64,000 nucleotides of DNA from [Chlorobium] sp. 445. GTDB lineage: Bacteria; Bacteroidota; Chlorobiia; Chlorobiales; Thermochlorobacteraceae. Shown here one piece after another: positions 33,957 to 43,808 of this stretch. Position 1 is the first letter of the stretch. Every line of letters starts with the position of its first letter. Where the stretch lies: the NCBI GenBank assembly GCA_002763895.1, contig NSLH01000013.1, positions 1-64,000 on the forward strand. Direction: 5' to 3'. The position numbers and the translations under genes are program-made. A model generated the notes under the pieces. The model was not told the origin of the DNA. It saw only the letters and a list, made by a program, of their open reading frames with translations, and made no database searches.

Positions 33957-36068
33957 ATGAAGTTTGTGTACTCCTTAATGCTCTGGCTCGGTGGCATATG
34001 GTGCTGCGGGTGGACGCAAGAGCAGATAAAACCAGACCGAGACAGTCTGCTGAGCGAGCTTGCCGATGCGAGGGACACAGCGCGTGCAGAGCTCTTGCAT
34101 CGTCTTGTGCGCTACTATTGGCGTAATGAGCTCGATAGCGTAATGCACTATGCAAAAGAATTGCTCTGGCTGTCTCAAGCACTTAATTACAAGCGCGGTA
34201 TAGCGCATGCTTACAACGCAGTAAGTTATGTCTATGAGCGGCGTGCAGATTTCCCCAAAGCTATGGAGACCCGCATGCAGGCACTAGCAGCCTATGAATC
34301 TATAAAAGATAAAAACGGTATTGCATGGTGCTACCACAGCTTAGGCAATATCTACGACTATCAAGCAAAATATGACCTTTCTCTGGACTATCACTTCAAA
34401 GCGCTGCGATTGCGAGAAGAACTTCAAGACCGAAAGGGCATATTGTGGTCGCTGAACCGCATTGGAGATAGCTACGCAAACCAAGGCAAGCATTTACTAT
34501 CGCTCGAGTATCGCACAAAGGCACTGAAGTTAGCTGAAGAACTTGATGTGCAAGAGGGCATCTGCTCGGCAGCAATTGGCGTAGCCATGAGCTATCTGAA
34601 TCTTGCAGACTATGCAGAAGCAAAGCGCTATGCACTCAACGCCCTAACGATAGCTCAAAGAATTGGCGATCAGCGATACGCTGACATGGCACTGACGACG
34701 CTCGGTGAAAGCGAAATGCAAGAAGGCAATTATGACCAAGCCATGCAATACTTTATCAAAGGCTTAGCAATCCGTCAAGAGCGAAAGATGCAAAACGCCG
34801 TCGCAGAGTCGCTTGAGCGAATTGGAAGAACACTTTTTCTGCAAAAGAAATATGATGCCGCCCTGCAATATGCTCAGCGCGCGCTTGAAGTCGCTGAGCA
34901 AGTGCAAGCACGCAACGAAGCAAAAAACGCCTACAAACTGCTCTCCGACATTTACCGCAGCAAAAGTGATTATGCAAATGCACTGACCTACTTTGAGAAA
35001 TTTACAGCGCTGAAGGATTCACTTTTTTCGCTAGAGACGGAAAAGCACATCGCTGAATTGCAACTGAGCCTCGAAAACGAGCGCAAAGACCATGAAATCG
35101 AAGCCTTGCAAAAAGACCGTGAAGCGAAAATGATTGTGCAGCGCTCACTTGTACTTTTAGCCATGCTCTCGCTGATGATTATCGTGTTGATTGCCTTAAG
35201 CTATCGGCAGAAAGTAAAGCAGAATGCAAAACTCTCGGAGCTCAATGCCATGCTAACTGTCGCACGCGAAAAAGCTGACAAGGAGCGTCAAGCTGCCGAA
35301 GAAGCCAATGCGTTCAAGACCGAGCTGTTGGGGATTGCAGCACATGACTTACAAAATCCTCTTCAAAGCATTATGGGCTTCTCGATGCTGATGATCGAAA
35401 AATTGGAAGGGCAAGCTGAAGTAAAGTTCATGGCTGAAAACATCACGCATGCTGCTCGGCGCATGTTGCACATTATCACGGACTTGCTGAAGACCTCGGC
35501 GCTCGATAGCGGTACATTGATGTTGAACAAAAGGATGATCAATGTCAATGCACTGCTGCAAACTGTGATCTCAGAAAATATGTATGCCGCAGAGCGCAAG
35601 TTGCAAAAAATTACAGTGAGCCTTGAACCTCATCTTTATGCTGAGATGGATAGCGAACGAATGAGAGAGGTACTCGAAAATTTGATTAGCAATGCAATTA
35701 AGTATTCACCGAAAGGCACCTGTATCACAATCTCCAGTAATAGGAGAAGTAAAACCAGCGAGACTTCTCCCATAAGCCGTGCAGAAATACAAAACAACAA
35801 TCTTGATACCACCATTCTCATTAGCATTCAAGACGAAGGTCAGGGACTAACACAGGACGACATGAAAAAACTCTTCGGCAAATTCCAACGCCTCTCTGCG
35901 CGTCCGACGGATGGTGAAAGCTCAACAGGTTTGGGGCTTTCAATCGTTAAGAAAATCGTGGAGTTACACAGTGGCAGAGTCTGGGCAGAATCCGAAGGCA
36001 AGGGCAAAGGTAGCACATTCTTTATTGAACTGCCACTTATAGCGACTGAGTCAAAGGTCATTGCATAA
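33957..36068 (+). CDS. TPR-containing sensor histidine kinase
   Basis: A 703-residue membrane kinase. A signal-like hydrophobic N-terminus (1-20) is followed by a periplasmic TPR array (about 40-375, repeats such as GIAWCYHSLGNIYDYQAKYDLSLDYH, stretching over residues 120-145), a coiled coil, and one membrane helix (about 395-415). The cytosolic part has HisKA with His463 in AAHDLQNPLQ, and an HATPase domain with LENLISNAIKYSPKG, DEGQGL and GLGLSIVKKI. A basic low-complexity insertion lies within the ATPase domain (about 590-615). The phosphoacceptor partner is unknown; no receiver is adjacent. Confidence 0.92.
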   Translation: MKFVYSLMLWLGGIWCCGWTQEQIKPDRDSLLSELADARDTARAELLHRLVRYYWRNELDSVMHYAKELLWLSQALNYKRGIAHAYNAVSYVYERRADFPKAMETRMQALAAYESIKDKNGIAWCYHSLGNIYDYQAKYDLSLDYHFKALRLREELQDRKGILWSLNRIGDSYANQGKHLLSLEYRTKALKLAEELDVQEGICSAAIGVAMSYLNLADYAEAKRYALNALTIAQRIGDQRYADMALTTLGESEMQEGNYDQAMQYFIKGLAIRQERKMQNAVAESLERIGRTLFLQKKYDAALQYAQRALEVAEQVQARNEAKNAYKLLSDIYRSKSDYANALTYFEKFTALKDSLFSLETEKHIAELQLSLENERKDHEIEALQKDREAKMIVQRSLVLLAMLSLMIIVLIALSYRQKVKQNAKLSELNAMLTVAREKADKERQAAEEANAFKTELLGIAAHDLQNPLQSIMGFSMLMIEKLEGQAEVKFMAENITHAARRMLHIITDLLKTSALDSGTLMLNKRMINVNALLQTVISENMYAAERKLQKITVSLEPHLYAEMDSERMREVLENLISNAIKYSPKGTCITISSNRRSKTSETSPISRAEIQNNNLDTTILISIQDEGQGLTQDDMKKLFGKFQRLSARPTDGESSTGLGLSIVKKIVELHSGRVWAESEGKGKGSTFFIELPLIATESKVIA

Positions 36069-36173
36069 TAAGCGGTAAGGTAAATTGTCAGACTGCGGCG
36101 TGCAGTTCGTCGTTTGAGGCGCACAAATTGCTATCTTTACAAACTTGCACCAGCAACGGACCACAATCTTGGC

Positions 36174-37594
36174 ATGGCAGATAATCAAAAAGTAAATACG
36201 CTCTCCACGCTTGAGGCATGGATAGAAAAGCGGCGGCAACCCTTCACACTCAATGATGCAGCTGCAGGCACAGGCATTGCTGTGCAAGACCTTGTAAATG
36301 CGTTCGACGAATTGATTAGCAAGTACTACTGCCGTGTGCAAGCCACGTCGCAAGGCGATGTTATCTACGACTTTGGTGAAACGCTGCGGCGACGCAACGC
36401 TAAAACAGCAACTGAAATTTTTCTTGAGATTCTCAATTGGCTCTGGAAAGGCTTTCAAGCCATTTACAAGGTCTGTATTGCCCTCGTGATGGTGGTCTAT
36501 TTTGTCATCTTTGTCGTCATAATTGTGGTTGCCGTCATCCTAGCATCGTCTTCGAGCAAAAATGAAAAGAAAGGCTCTTCCCTGAATTTGAACATTATCG
36601 GCGATTTATTTGCAGCCATCTTTCGCTTCTCACACATGACAAATACGGTAATGTATGTAACAGACGCGGCAGGCTATCGCTATCCGCAGTATCAACCTGA
36701 GCCAGCTGCCCTCAACGAAAACAAAAAGGGATTCATGGCGTCTGTCTATGACTTTGTCTTCGGACCGCCGCGCGTGCCTGTCGACCACCTCAGCAATGAA
36801 AAAGAACTTGCTGCCTTTTTGCGGAAAATAGAGGAGTAACCGTTGGCGCAGAACTTCAAGCCCTGGCAGGCTGGACCACTGACCAAATGGAAGACTTCCT
36901 TGCCGCTTACTCAGCAAAGTTTCACGGACGATTGAAAGTTACAGAAGAGGGCGTGCTCTATGCCGAATTCGATGAACTCTTGCGCGGCAAAATCAAGACC
37001 GATGAAACGCAAATCGTCTACTACTGGGATGAATACGAGCCGGAATATCTTTGGACAGGCAACGACTTTGGGCGCAATCTTGTTATCGTACTTATGAATT
37101 TGTTTAATCTGATTTTCTCGTTTTTGGTGCTTACAGCAGAGCATACAATTCTGGAGTTGATTGTGATTACACCTGCAGTGCGCCTTGCACTGGGCTGGGT
37201 ACCGTTTATTTATTCTGTTTTGTTTTTTCTCATTCCACTCGTGCGTGGAGTGTGGGTACTCAAGAAACAGAAAGAGCGCCATGAAGCCAACATGCGGCGG
37301 CGCGTGATGAAAGCTATCTTCGCAAATCAAGCTGCGCCAAAAACCCTCGAGGAAATTGAAAGACTTGTAAATTCCGAGCCGAATATGGAAAAACTCTCAA
37401 GACAGACAATTCAGCACATTTTGGATAACTTACTGCTCGAGCTGCGCGGCAGACTTGAAGCAGATATGTCTGACGGTAAAGCGCGATATGTGTTTGAGCA
37501 AATTCATAACGAACTCAAAGCAATCGATGTGATCCGTCGCACGCGTGCCGTAAGCTATGATTTAGGTGACACAATTTTAGATTCAGGTGTGTAA
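36174..37594 (+). CDS. Membrane protein with three winged-helix-like repeats, one frameshift
   Basis: Two frames, 36174-36839 and the downstream one ending at 37594, join into a 473-residue protein if one A is added to the A4 run at 36825-36828; the join reads [17 protein letters not shown]. It has three similar soluble units, each a helix-turn-helix-like segment followed by a strand hairpin: residues 1-75 ([26 protein letters not shown]), about 208-275 ([29 protein letters not shown]) and about 370-473 ([24 protein letters not shown]). Hydrophobic helices lie between them (about 105-135 and 295-350). I do not recognise a named family. It precedes yidD by 11 bases. Confidence 0.65.
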
Positions 37595-37605
37595 TTTTTA
37601 CGAAA

Positions 37606-37926
37606 ATGACAAGTCAGCACGATAAAGATCAACAGACGCCCCAAGTGCATGAAGATAGCCCTGAACTCTGGTGGGGCTGGAAAATCACGAATTTCTTGCC
37701 AATTTTACTGATTCGCTTCTACAAACTGGTGCTTTCGCCTTATTTTGGAGGCAGTTGTCGCTTTGAGCCAACCTGTTCGAGTTATGGACTAGAAGCATTT
37801 CAAACGCATAACTTTTTTGCAGCGTTTTGGCTTACGCTATGGCGCATTCTACGCTGCAATCCATTTGTGAAAGGCGGATACGATCCTGTACCGAAACCGC
37901 ATTCACACAAGCACAAGCATTCATAA
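37606..37926 (+). CDS. yidD: Membrane protein insertion efficiency factor YidD
   Basis: A 106-residue YidD with the diagnostic core [41 protein letters not shown] and GGYDPVP. It is a membrane-associated helper that works with YidC in inserting proteins into the inner membrane. The N-terminus (about 30 polar residues) and the His/Lys-rich C-terminus are extensions of the core. It lies 12 bases upstream of yidC, the classical order, but the usual rpmH and rnpA genes are not upstream. Confidence 0.94.
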   Translation: MTSQHDKDQQTPQVHEDSPELWWGWKITNFLPILLIRFYKLVLSPYFGGSCRFEPTCSSYGLEAFQTHNFFAAFWLTLWRILRCNPFVKGGYDPVPKPHSHKHKHS

Positions 37927-37938
37927 CATACACCGACA

Positions 37939-39732
37939 ATGGACAGAAACACGCTTATTGGCTTTTTACTCATCGGACTCATTTTTATTGTCTGGTTTCA
38001 ACTCCTCACACCTTCGACACCACCTAAGCCGCCGAAACCCAAAGTGCTAGATTCAGCGGCATTAGCCTATGCTGATTCGGTAGAAAAAGCCCTCGCCCAA
38101 AAAGCATTGCGCACCCAAAAAGTGGGCGAATTTGCAGCGGTCATGGAAGGCACTACCGACACCATCACCGTGGAAACAGACCTCTTTACAGCGAAACTTT
38201 CAAGTAAAGGCGCGACCCTCATCTCTTTCGTGCAAAAAAAGTACCTTGACTGGGAGCGCAAACCCTTCGACCTTATCACAGCAAAAGATGGGGCACTATC
38301 TTTGCTTTTTGAAACCACAGATGCGCGTCAATCTGTCGTCAATACAAATGACCTTTACTTTACACCAAAAACATCGGAGCGCAACTTCAAACTCAGTGGC
38401 AAGCAATCTGCAACAATTCCTTTTGAGATAGACCTTGCAAATGGCAAGCGCATCAAAGTCGTTTATACCTTTACAGGCGATAAATATCAAATTCGATACC
38501 AAACGGAACTCGTAGGCTTAAGTGAGCTTGTGCGGGGTGCAACCTACCAAGTTGCGTGGAATGGTGGACTAGCACATTCAGAAAAAGATGAAAACGAAGA
38601 AGCTAACAGTTCCTATGCTCATGCTTACTTTAACGGCTCACTCGAGAGATTGGATGCCGATAGCAAGGACAAAGAGTTCAAATTGCAGCCCGATGGCTCA
38701 ACGAAGTGGGTATCGGTGCAAAGCAAATACTTTCTTGCAGCTATCATTGCCGATGAACCTGCCGAAGGTGCCTATTTGCAAGGCAAACGCACTGTGAAAG
38801 ACGATAAGCATGTTTTTGAAGATTACACTGTTGCGTTAAAGCCACGATTGCCCGCCAATCAAAGCCTCGTACAACATGCTTTCACGCTCTACATCGGTCC
38901 TCTGGATTACGTCTTGGTTCGCGAAGCAGGATCCGATCTTGAAAAGACAATGGATTTCGGCTGGGAGTGGATTACACGCCCATTTGCAGAGTGGATTATT
39001 TTACCAGTCTTTAACTTGTTGGAACGCTTTATCTCAAATTATGGGATTATCATCATCATCTTTGCACTGCTGATTAAACTTGTTACCTATCCACTGACGG
39101 TTGCCTCCACAAACTCAATGAAGAAAATGGCGCAATTGCAGCCGCAAATTCAAGAACTGCAAAAGAAGTATGCAAACGATGCGGCAAAATTGCAAAGCGA
39201 ATTAGGCAAAATCTACAAAGAAGCAGGTGTTAATCCGTTGAGTGGGTGTTTGCCTGTACTGCTGCAAATGCCACTACTCTTTGCCATGTTCTATGTGATT
39301 CGCTCCTCAATCCAATTGCGGCAAGAGAGTTTCCTCTGGGCAAGCGACCTGTCCACAGCTGACGCTATTATCACACTTCCTTTCTCTATTCCGCTCTATG
39401 GCTCGCACATCGCAGTCTTTCCAATTTTGATGGCGATTACCACATATTTCCAGCAGAAAATCACGCCGACAAGCGCACCAAGCGAACAGACGAAAGTGTT
39501 CAATATTATACTGCCCATCATGCTCTTGCTCTTCTTCAACAACATGCCGTCGGGATTAGGACTCTACTACCTAATGTTCAATGTCTTCAGCATCGTGCAG
39601 CAGCTCTATGTCAATTGGCAAGCTAAACGCAACCCTGCGCCTGTCGGTTCTAAGCTGGCACCGGCGTCAAAATCAAATGCGGTACAAGAGACACAAAAGA
39701 AAAATCCCAAAAAGAAAGCAAAGGTAAGTTAA
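37939..39732 (+). CDS. yidC: Membrane protein insertase YidC
   Basis: A 597-residue YidC/Oxa1 insertase. N-terminal membrane anchor (about 5-22, MDRNTLIGFLLIG), a large periplasmic beta domain (about 30-340, with the characteristic LSSKGATLISF and TYQVAWNGGL), then five membrane helices with the conserved MKKMAQLQPQIQELQKKY cytoplasmic hairpin, the PLSGCLPVLLQMP segment and LPIMLLLFFNNMPSGLGLYY. A lysine-rich C-terminal tail may contact ribosomes. Length is that of the Gram-negative long form. It is cotranscribed with yidD. Confidence 0.96.
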   Translation: MDRNTLIGFLLIGLIFIVWFQLLTPSTPPKPPKPKVLDSAALAYADSVEKALAQKALRTQKVGEFAAVMEGTTDTITVETDLFTAKLSSKGATLISFVQKKYLDWERKPFDLITAKDGALSLLFETTDARQSVVNTNDLYFTPKTSERNFKLSGKQSATIPFEIDLANGKRIKVVYTFTGDKYQIRYQTELVGLSELVRGATYQVAWNGGLAHSEKDENEEANSSYAHAYFNGSLERLDADSKDKEFKLQPDGSTKWVSVQSKYFLAAIIADEPAEGAYLQGKRTVKDDKHVFEDYTVALKPRLPANQSLVQHAFTLYIGPLDYVLVREAGSDLEKTMDFGWEWITRPFAEWIILPVFNLLERFISNYGIIIIIFALLIKLVTYPLTVASTNSMKKMAQLQPQIQELQKKYANDAAKLQSELGKIYKEAGVNPLSGCLPVLLQMPLLFAMFYVIRSSIQLRQESFLWASDLSTADAIITLPFSIPLYGSHIAVFPILMAITTYFQQKITPTSAPSEQTKVFNIILPIMLLLFFNNMPSGLGLYYLMFNVFSIVQQLYVNWQAKRNPAPVGSKLAPASKSNAVQETQKKNPKKKAKVS

Positions 39733-39778
39733 ACCGTAGCGCCGAATAGAGACGCGCTTTGAGTTGCGCAAAAATTCA

Positions 39779-40381
39779 ATGATTGAGACGCTGTATCAGC
39801 TTGATGTCTGGCTGTTTCGCTGCATCAATGAAGGAGGTGGGCAGCCGTATCTTGATGGCATCATGCTGTTCATTACGGATTTCAAACGCTCTTGGATTGT
39901 TGCAGCGGCAGCATCGCTTTATATCGTCTGGACGCGTCGCAAAGAAAGTATAGCACCGCTGGTATTGTGTCTCATGGCAATTGGTATAGCTGACCAAACT
40001 GCATCTGGTTTCTTCAAACCACTCGTGCAGCGCACACGTCCATGCTTTGAACTTGAACAGGTACGGCTGCTCTTAGACCAAACGCACTCGTTTTCATTTG
40101 CATCCTCACATGCTGCAAATACAGCGGCAGTTGCAACAATCGTATGGGTGTTTTTCTCAAAATCTGGCACGATTGATAAGATAGTAGCGTGGAGTTTAGT
40201 CCTATTTGCATTCTTGTCGGGATACTCACGCGTCTATGTCGGTGTACATTATCCACTTGATGTCATAGCTGGGTGGGGGATTGGCGTCGGCGCAGGAGCA
40301 ATCACCTATCTGTGCTTTGCCTTTGTCTGGAAAAACTTTGTTGAGCCACGTCGAAGACATGCTGCTGACCATGAGCGCTGA
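39779..40381 (+). CDS. PAP2-family membrane phosphatase
   Basis: A 200-residue inner-membrane phosphatase with the three PAP2 motifs: KPLVQRTRP, SFASSHAAN and SGYSRVYVGVHYPLDV. The middle motif has Ser-Ser-His where many members have PSGH, but keeps the catalytic His. Members dephosphorylate lipid phosphates such as undecaprenyl diphosphate or phosphatidic acid on the periplasmic side. ATG at 39779 is the best start; the open frame begins slightly earlier. It follows yidC by 46 bases, so it could supply carrier lipid for envelope synthesis. Confidence 0.88.
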   Translation: MIETLYQLDVWLFRCINEGGGQPYLDGIMLFITDFKRSWIVAAAASLYIVWTRRKESIAPLVLCLMAIGIADQTASGFFKPLVQRTRPCFELEQVRLLLDQTHSFSFASSHAANTAAVATIVWVFFSKSGTIDKIVAWSLVLFAFLSGYSRVYVGVHYPLDVIAGWGIGVGAGAITYLCFAFVWKNFVEPRRRHAADHER

Positions 40382-40427
40382 AAATCAGGCATCGGAAGAG
40401 GGCAGAGAATAATGTGGTCAGATACGC

Positions 40428-41897
40428 TCAAGATGATGTTTTGCGCTCGCGCTTTGAGTAAGGCTCATTGTTAGTTAGAAAATTGCGCCACCACTTTTTC
40501 TCTGACTTAGCGTGGTGCTCAACTGAGGCTTGATGACCTTGCTTTGCTCCAGCCTGATGAGAATAAGTGTGCGAGGCAGAACTTGCTGTGCTCATGCCAA
40601 CTGTTGCGGCATTTGTCTGAAACGAGCTATGATGTGATGACGGTCTGCGCAATTTTTTCTCTGCGGTAGAAGCCTGACCCTGTGCACGCTCCGATGTGCG
40701 AGAGACAGACTTTGGCGGCGCAGGCGCTACAGAGTTACGATGAATGGCACGTGCAGCGTATTCAAACTCTGGATAGCGGCGCAGCTCGAAACGCGTGCCC
40801 ACATAACTGCAAATACGGCGGAAATAGTGAAACTCTTCGTCTGAGACAAGCGTCAGCGCGTCGCCTGTGGCAGAAGCGCGTCCTGTCCGACCAATGCGAT
40901 GCACGTAGTCTTCAGCAAAAGTCGGTACATCAAAGTTGATGACATGTGAAATGCCCTCGATATCAAGACCGCGGGCGGCAATGTCTGTAGCAACAAGGAC
41001 TTTGTAATGCTTCTTGCGAAATCCTGCTAATGCACGCTGGCGCTGGGCTTGCGTGCGATTTGCATGAATCGCTACTGCGGTTATGCCATGTCGCTCTAAC
41101 TGATGTGCAAGTTTATCTGCGCCGTGCTTAGTGCGAGAGAAAACTAAAACGCTATCCATCTCTACCGTATCGAGAATGTGAAAGAGCAAAGCGAGTTTTT
41201 GTTCCGAAGAAACTGCATAGAAGTGCTGTGTAACTGAAGTTGTTACGGCGCGTCGTTCCCCTATTTCCACAACTTTTGGCTGACGCTGAACAGTTGCCGC
41301 CAGCGATTCGATATTCTTAGACATCGTGGCAGAAAATAGCAGGGTTTGTCGCTCGCGCGGCATAGCAGCGATAATTTTTTTGACATCATTGACAAAACCC
41401 ATATCCAGCATACGGTCTGCTTCATCAAGCACAAGGATTTGCACATGTGAGAGGTCAATGGTACGGCGCTGAATATGATCAAGCAAGCGTCCGGGCGTTG
41501 CAATCAGAATATCCACACCGCGCCGTAACTGTTGCACTTGTTTGTGCATATCCGCGCCGCCATAAATTGTAGCTGAAGACAGTTTCATAAAGCGACCATA
41601 ATTTTTCACAGATGACTCAACTTGTGTAGCCAGCTCGCGCGTCGGTGTAAGAATAAGCGCGCGTATTAAGTGGCGAGTTGGTGTCGGCGTGCTCGAAAGC
41701 AAATTCAGCATAGGCAGCACAAATGCTGCGGTTTTACCCGTGCCGGTGTTGGCAAGCCCGATGATGTCGTTGCCTTGCACAGCGAGCGGAATTGCTTTGG
41801 CTTGAATTTCTGTAGGAGCGGTATAGCCCGTGGCAAGAATGCCTTGCACGAGCGCATCGGCAAGACCCAGTTGCGAAAATGACATATGTTGTTGCAT
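40428..41897 (-). CDS. rhlE: DEAD-box RNA helicase, RhlE-type
   Basis: A 489-residue helicase: Q motif (FSQLGLADALVQGILATGY), Walker A TGTGKTA, PTRELA, DEAD at the Walker B, SAT, and HRIGRTGRA. The helicase core ends near residue 370; the remaining part is a Ser/His/Gln-rich basic tail (SSHHSSFQTNA, ASVEHHAKSEKKWWRN), as in the RhlE group, which act in ribosome assembly and RNA turnover. Alternative ATG at 41885. The 380-base upstream region is without genes and could hold regulated 5' leader sequence. Confidence 0.93.
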   Translation of the reverse strand: MQQHMSFSQLGLADALVQGILATGYTAPTEIQAKAIPLAVQGNDIIGLANTGTGKTAAFVLPMLNLLSSTPTPTRHLIRALILTPTRELATQVESSVKNYGRFMKLSSATIYGGADMHKQVQQLRRGVDILIATPGRLLDHIQRRTIDLSHVQILVLDEADRMLDMGFVNDVKKIIAAMPRERQTLLFSATMSKNIESLAATVQRQPKVVEIGERRAVTTSVTQHFYAVSSEQKLALLFHILDTVEMDSVLVFSRTKHGADKLAHQLERHGITAVAIHANRTQAQRQRALAGFRKKHYKVLVATDIAARGLDIEGISHVINFDVPTFAEDYVHRIGRTGRASATGDALTLVSDEEFHYFRRICSYVGTRFELRRYPEFEYAARAIHRNSVAPAPPKSVSRTSERAQGQASTAEKKLRRPSSHHSSFQTNAATVGMSTASSASHTYSHQAGAKQGHQASVEHHAKSEKKWWRNFLTNNEPYSKRERKTSS

Positions 41898-42277
41898 TTA
41901 AGTGAAAAGACGCGCTATAAAATTGGAGTGAAACAGAATGAATGCAGATGACGGACAACTGGGGACTGTGATCGGCAGTTCGCCTGCTTCGCTTCGCCGA
42001 GCTTGGATGCAAGCGTGCAGCGAAATGCTCGCTTAGAACAAGCGTGTCTTGTTAAAAACTAAAGATACATGCAAATCCTGTAAAATCCTAAACCCTGCGC
42101 ACGAAATTGAAAATGAAAACGCAAAGGGCAAAAGCAAAGGGTGTAGATGTTCTTGTCTGCTAAGTCTTACAGGCTAATTGAGCCAGTCTTTTTTTGTGCA
42201 GTTTTGAAATCACAAAGAAGTTTGTGAAATTTTGCTTGTTGATTCCCATCTTCAATCTGCTGGAAGGAGGAAGTAAA
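41898..42277. other. 380-base gene-free interval with hairpins, possible small RNA locus
   Basis: No coding frame of credible composition. It contains GCTTG/CAAGC at 42001-42005/42010-42014 and AACAAG/CTTGTT at 42037-42042/42048-42053, then a T-tract terminator on the plus strand (42173-42196). It separates the divergent rhlE promoter (minus) from the ribosome-binding site of the small protein at 42278 (GGAGGA). Part of it should be the rhlE leader. Confidence 0.45.
42173..42196 (+). terminator. Plus-strand terminator with no obvious upstream gene
   Basis: GGCT (42173-42176), loop AATTG, AGCC (42182-42185), with two more pairs around an A-A mismatch, followed by C and a T7 run at 42190-42196. 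Any transcript ending here would start inside the rhlE-upstream gap or far upstream. Confidence 0.5.
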
Positions 42278-42685
42278 ATGACCGGCAAAGTTGACAAGCG
42301 CAACGAAAAACTGCTCTCCAACATCCAACTCGATAACTTCGACTTTCTTGAAATACCCGAACTCTACATCTACTCAGGAGAGCTAACACGCAAGGAAGTG
42401 GCATATTTGCGAGAGCGTTTGGAAGAAATGCGCCGTGTAAGAGAAAACTGCGACTACGAATCGCAAGTTCGTATGCGCCAAGCTAATGAGCGCGACATTG
42501 CACATTACTTCGGCGAAATGCGCTATCGACGCTTGCAACTTCGAATGCAGATGAACCTTAAAGAATATTGCGAGCGCTTCATTGAAAGTTCCGAAGATGA
42601 AGTGATGTCGCGTTTTTCTCTGCGCCGCATGATGCGTCGCATTGAGCGTACCCTCTCTCGTTGGATTCGAAATTTGAATGGATAA
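42278..42685 (+). CDS. Small charged helical protein, unrecognised
   Basis: A 135-residue cytosolic protein rich in Arg, Glu and Leu and predicted almost all helical. The start at ATG 42278 is set by GGAGGA a few bases upstream; the open frame reaches back to 42194 but those residues look like non-coding. No transmembrane segment or catalytic motif is seen. The stop overlaps the next glycosyltransferase by 8 bases, so it may belong to the polysaccharide locus. Family not recognised. Confidence 0.7.
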   Translation: MTGKVDKRNEKLLSNIQLDNFDFLEIPELYIYSGELTRKEVAYLRERLEEMRRVRENCDYESQVRMRQANERDIAHYFGEMRYRRLQLRMQMNLKEYCERFIESSEDEVMSRFSLRRMMRRIERTLSRWIRNLNG

Positions 42686-43808
42686 ATCGCGCAAAAAGAT
42701 TTTGCTCGTCGCAAATACTTCGTGGTTTCTCTACAACTTTCGCTTTGGTGTTATCAGGCACTTTCAAGCTCAAGATGTTGAGACGGTTGCAGTTGCGCCC
42801 AGTGATGCTTATGCTCAGCGGTTACGCAATCACGGCTGCCGCACCATAGATGTTTTTTTACAGCCGCGTGGTATCAATCCGCTAAACGATGTGCGCTATT
42901 TCTGGCATCTTTACAAAATCTATGCAGATGAGCACCCATCCCTCATCATCCACTATACCATAAAGCCGAATATCTATGGCTCGCTGGCAGCCATGTTGCT
43001 GGGCTTGCCCTCCGTGGCGGTCGTGAGTGGTGCAGGACATGCCTTTGCGCACAAGGGTTGGCTCAATAGCATCGCCAAGCTTCTGCTACGAAAAGCTCTG
43101 CGTTATTCAAGAGAAGTGTGGTTTGTTAATCCCGAAGACCGTGCACTGTTTGTGTCCGAAAAATTGGTCAGTTCAGAAAAAGCGTATCTTTTCCCCGGAG
43201 AAGGGATTGATACGCGTCACTTTTGTCCGATGACAGCTAGCACACACACTTCGTCAAAGAAAATCGTTTTTTTGCTGAGCGCGCGACTGCTGCGCAAGAA
43301 AGGAATCGAGCTCTACGCTCGAGCAGCAAAACAATTAAAGACCAAATATCCACACGCTGAATTTCGCTTGCTTGGCTTTCTTTCGGCAAAAGATCCGGCG
43401 TTTGTCTCCAGAGATGAGATTGAGCGTTGGAAGGACTACATCAGTTATTTGGGTGAAACACAAGAGGTTTTGCCTTATGTGCAAGCAGCGGACTGCGTGG
43501 TGCTCCCATCGCTATATCGTGAAGGCACACCGCGCACATTGCTCGAAGCAGCAAGTCTTGAGAAACCTGTAATCGCTACTGATTCAGTGGGTTGCCGTCA
43601 GATTGTTGAAGATGGTGTAACGGGTTTCTTAGTGCAGCCCAACAGCGTGAGTGATTTGGTAGAAAAGCTCGAGCGAATAATCACAATGCCAGAGGCAGCA
43701 CGCTTAGAAATGGGCAAACGCGCACGGCTAAAAATGATTAAGGAGTTCGACGAATCTTTGGTTCTGCGGTGCTACGATGACATGCTGCGTCGGCTTAAAC
43801 TGCTCTAA
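42678..43808 (+). CDS. Family 4 glycosyltransferase (PglA/CapM-like)
   Basis: A 376-residue GT-B enzyme of the GT4 type. N-terminal Rossmann domain starts KKILLVANTSWFLYNFR, then HYTIKPNIYGSLAA and SGAGHAFAH. The C-terminal donor-binding domain has LLSARLLRKKGIELYARAA, VLPSLYREGTPRTLLEAASL, which spans about 270-290, with the E-x7-E motif. It transfers a sugar from a nucleotide sugar to a lipid-linked glycan; N-terminal likeness suggests the same group as N-acetylgalactosaminyl/galacturonosyl transferases. It overlaps the opposite-strand gene by 14 bases. Confidence 0.88.
   Translation: MDKSRKKILLVANTSWFLYNFRFGVIRHFQAQDVETVAVAPSDAYAQRLRNHGCRTIDVFLQPRGINPLNDVRYFWHLYKIYADEHPSLIIHYTIKPNIYGSLAAMLLGLPSVAVVSGAGHAFAHKGWLNSIAKLLLRKALRYSREVWFVNPEDRALFVSEKLVSSEKAYLFPGEGIDTRHFCPMTASTHTSSKKIVFLLSARLLRKKGIELYARAAKQLKTKYPHAEFRLLGFLSAKDPAFVSRDEIERWKDYISYLGETQEVLPYVQAADCVVLPSLYREGTPRTLLEAASLEKPVIATDSVGCRQIVEDGVTGFLVQPNSVSDLVEKLERIITMPEAARLEMGKRARLKMIKEFDESLVLRCYDDMLRRLKLL

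Noticed and set aside
41898-42277. tmRNA, RNase P RNA or SRP RNA in the rhlE upstream gap
   Set aside because: No tRNA-like ends, tag-like frame, RNase P core or SRP loop sequence was found.
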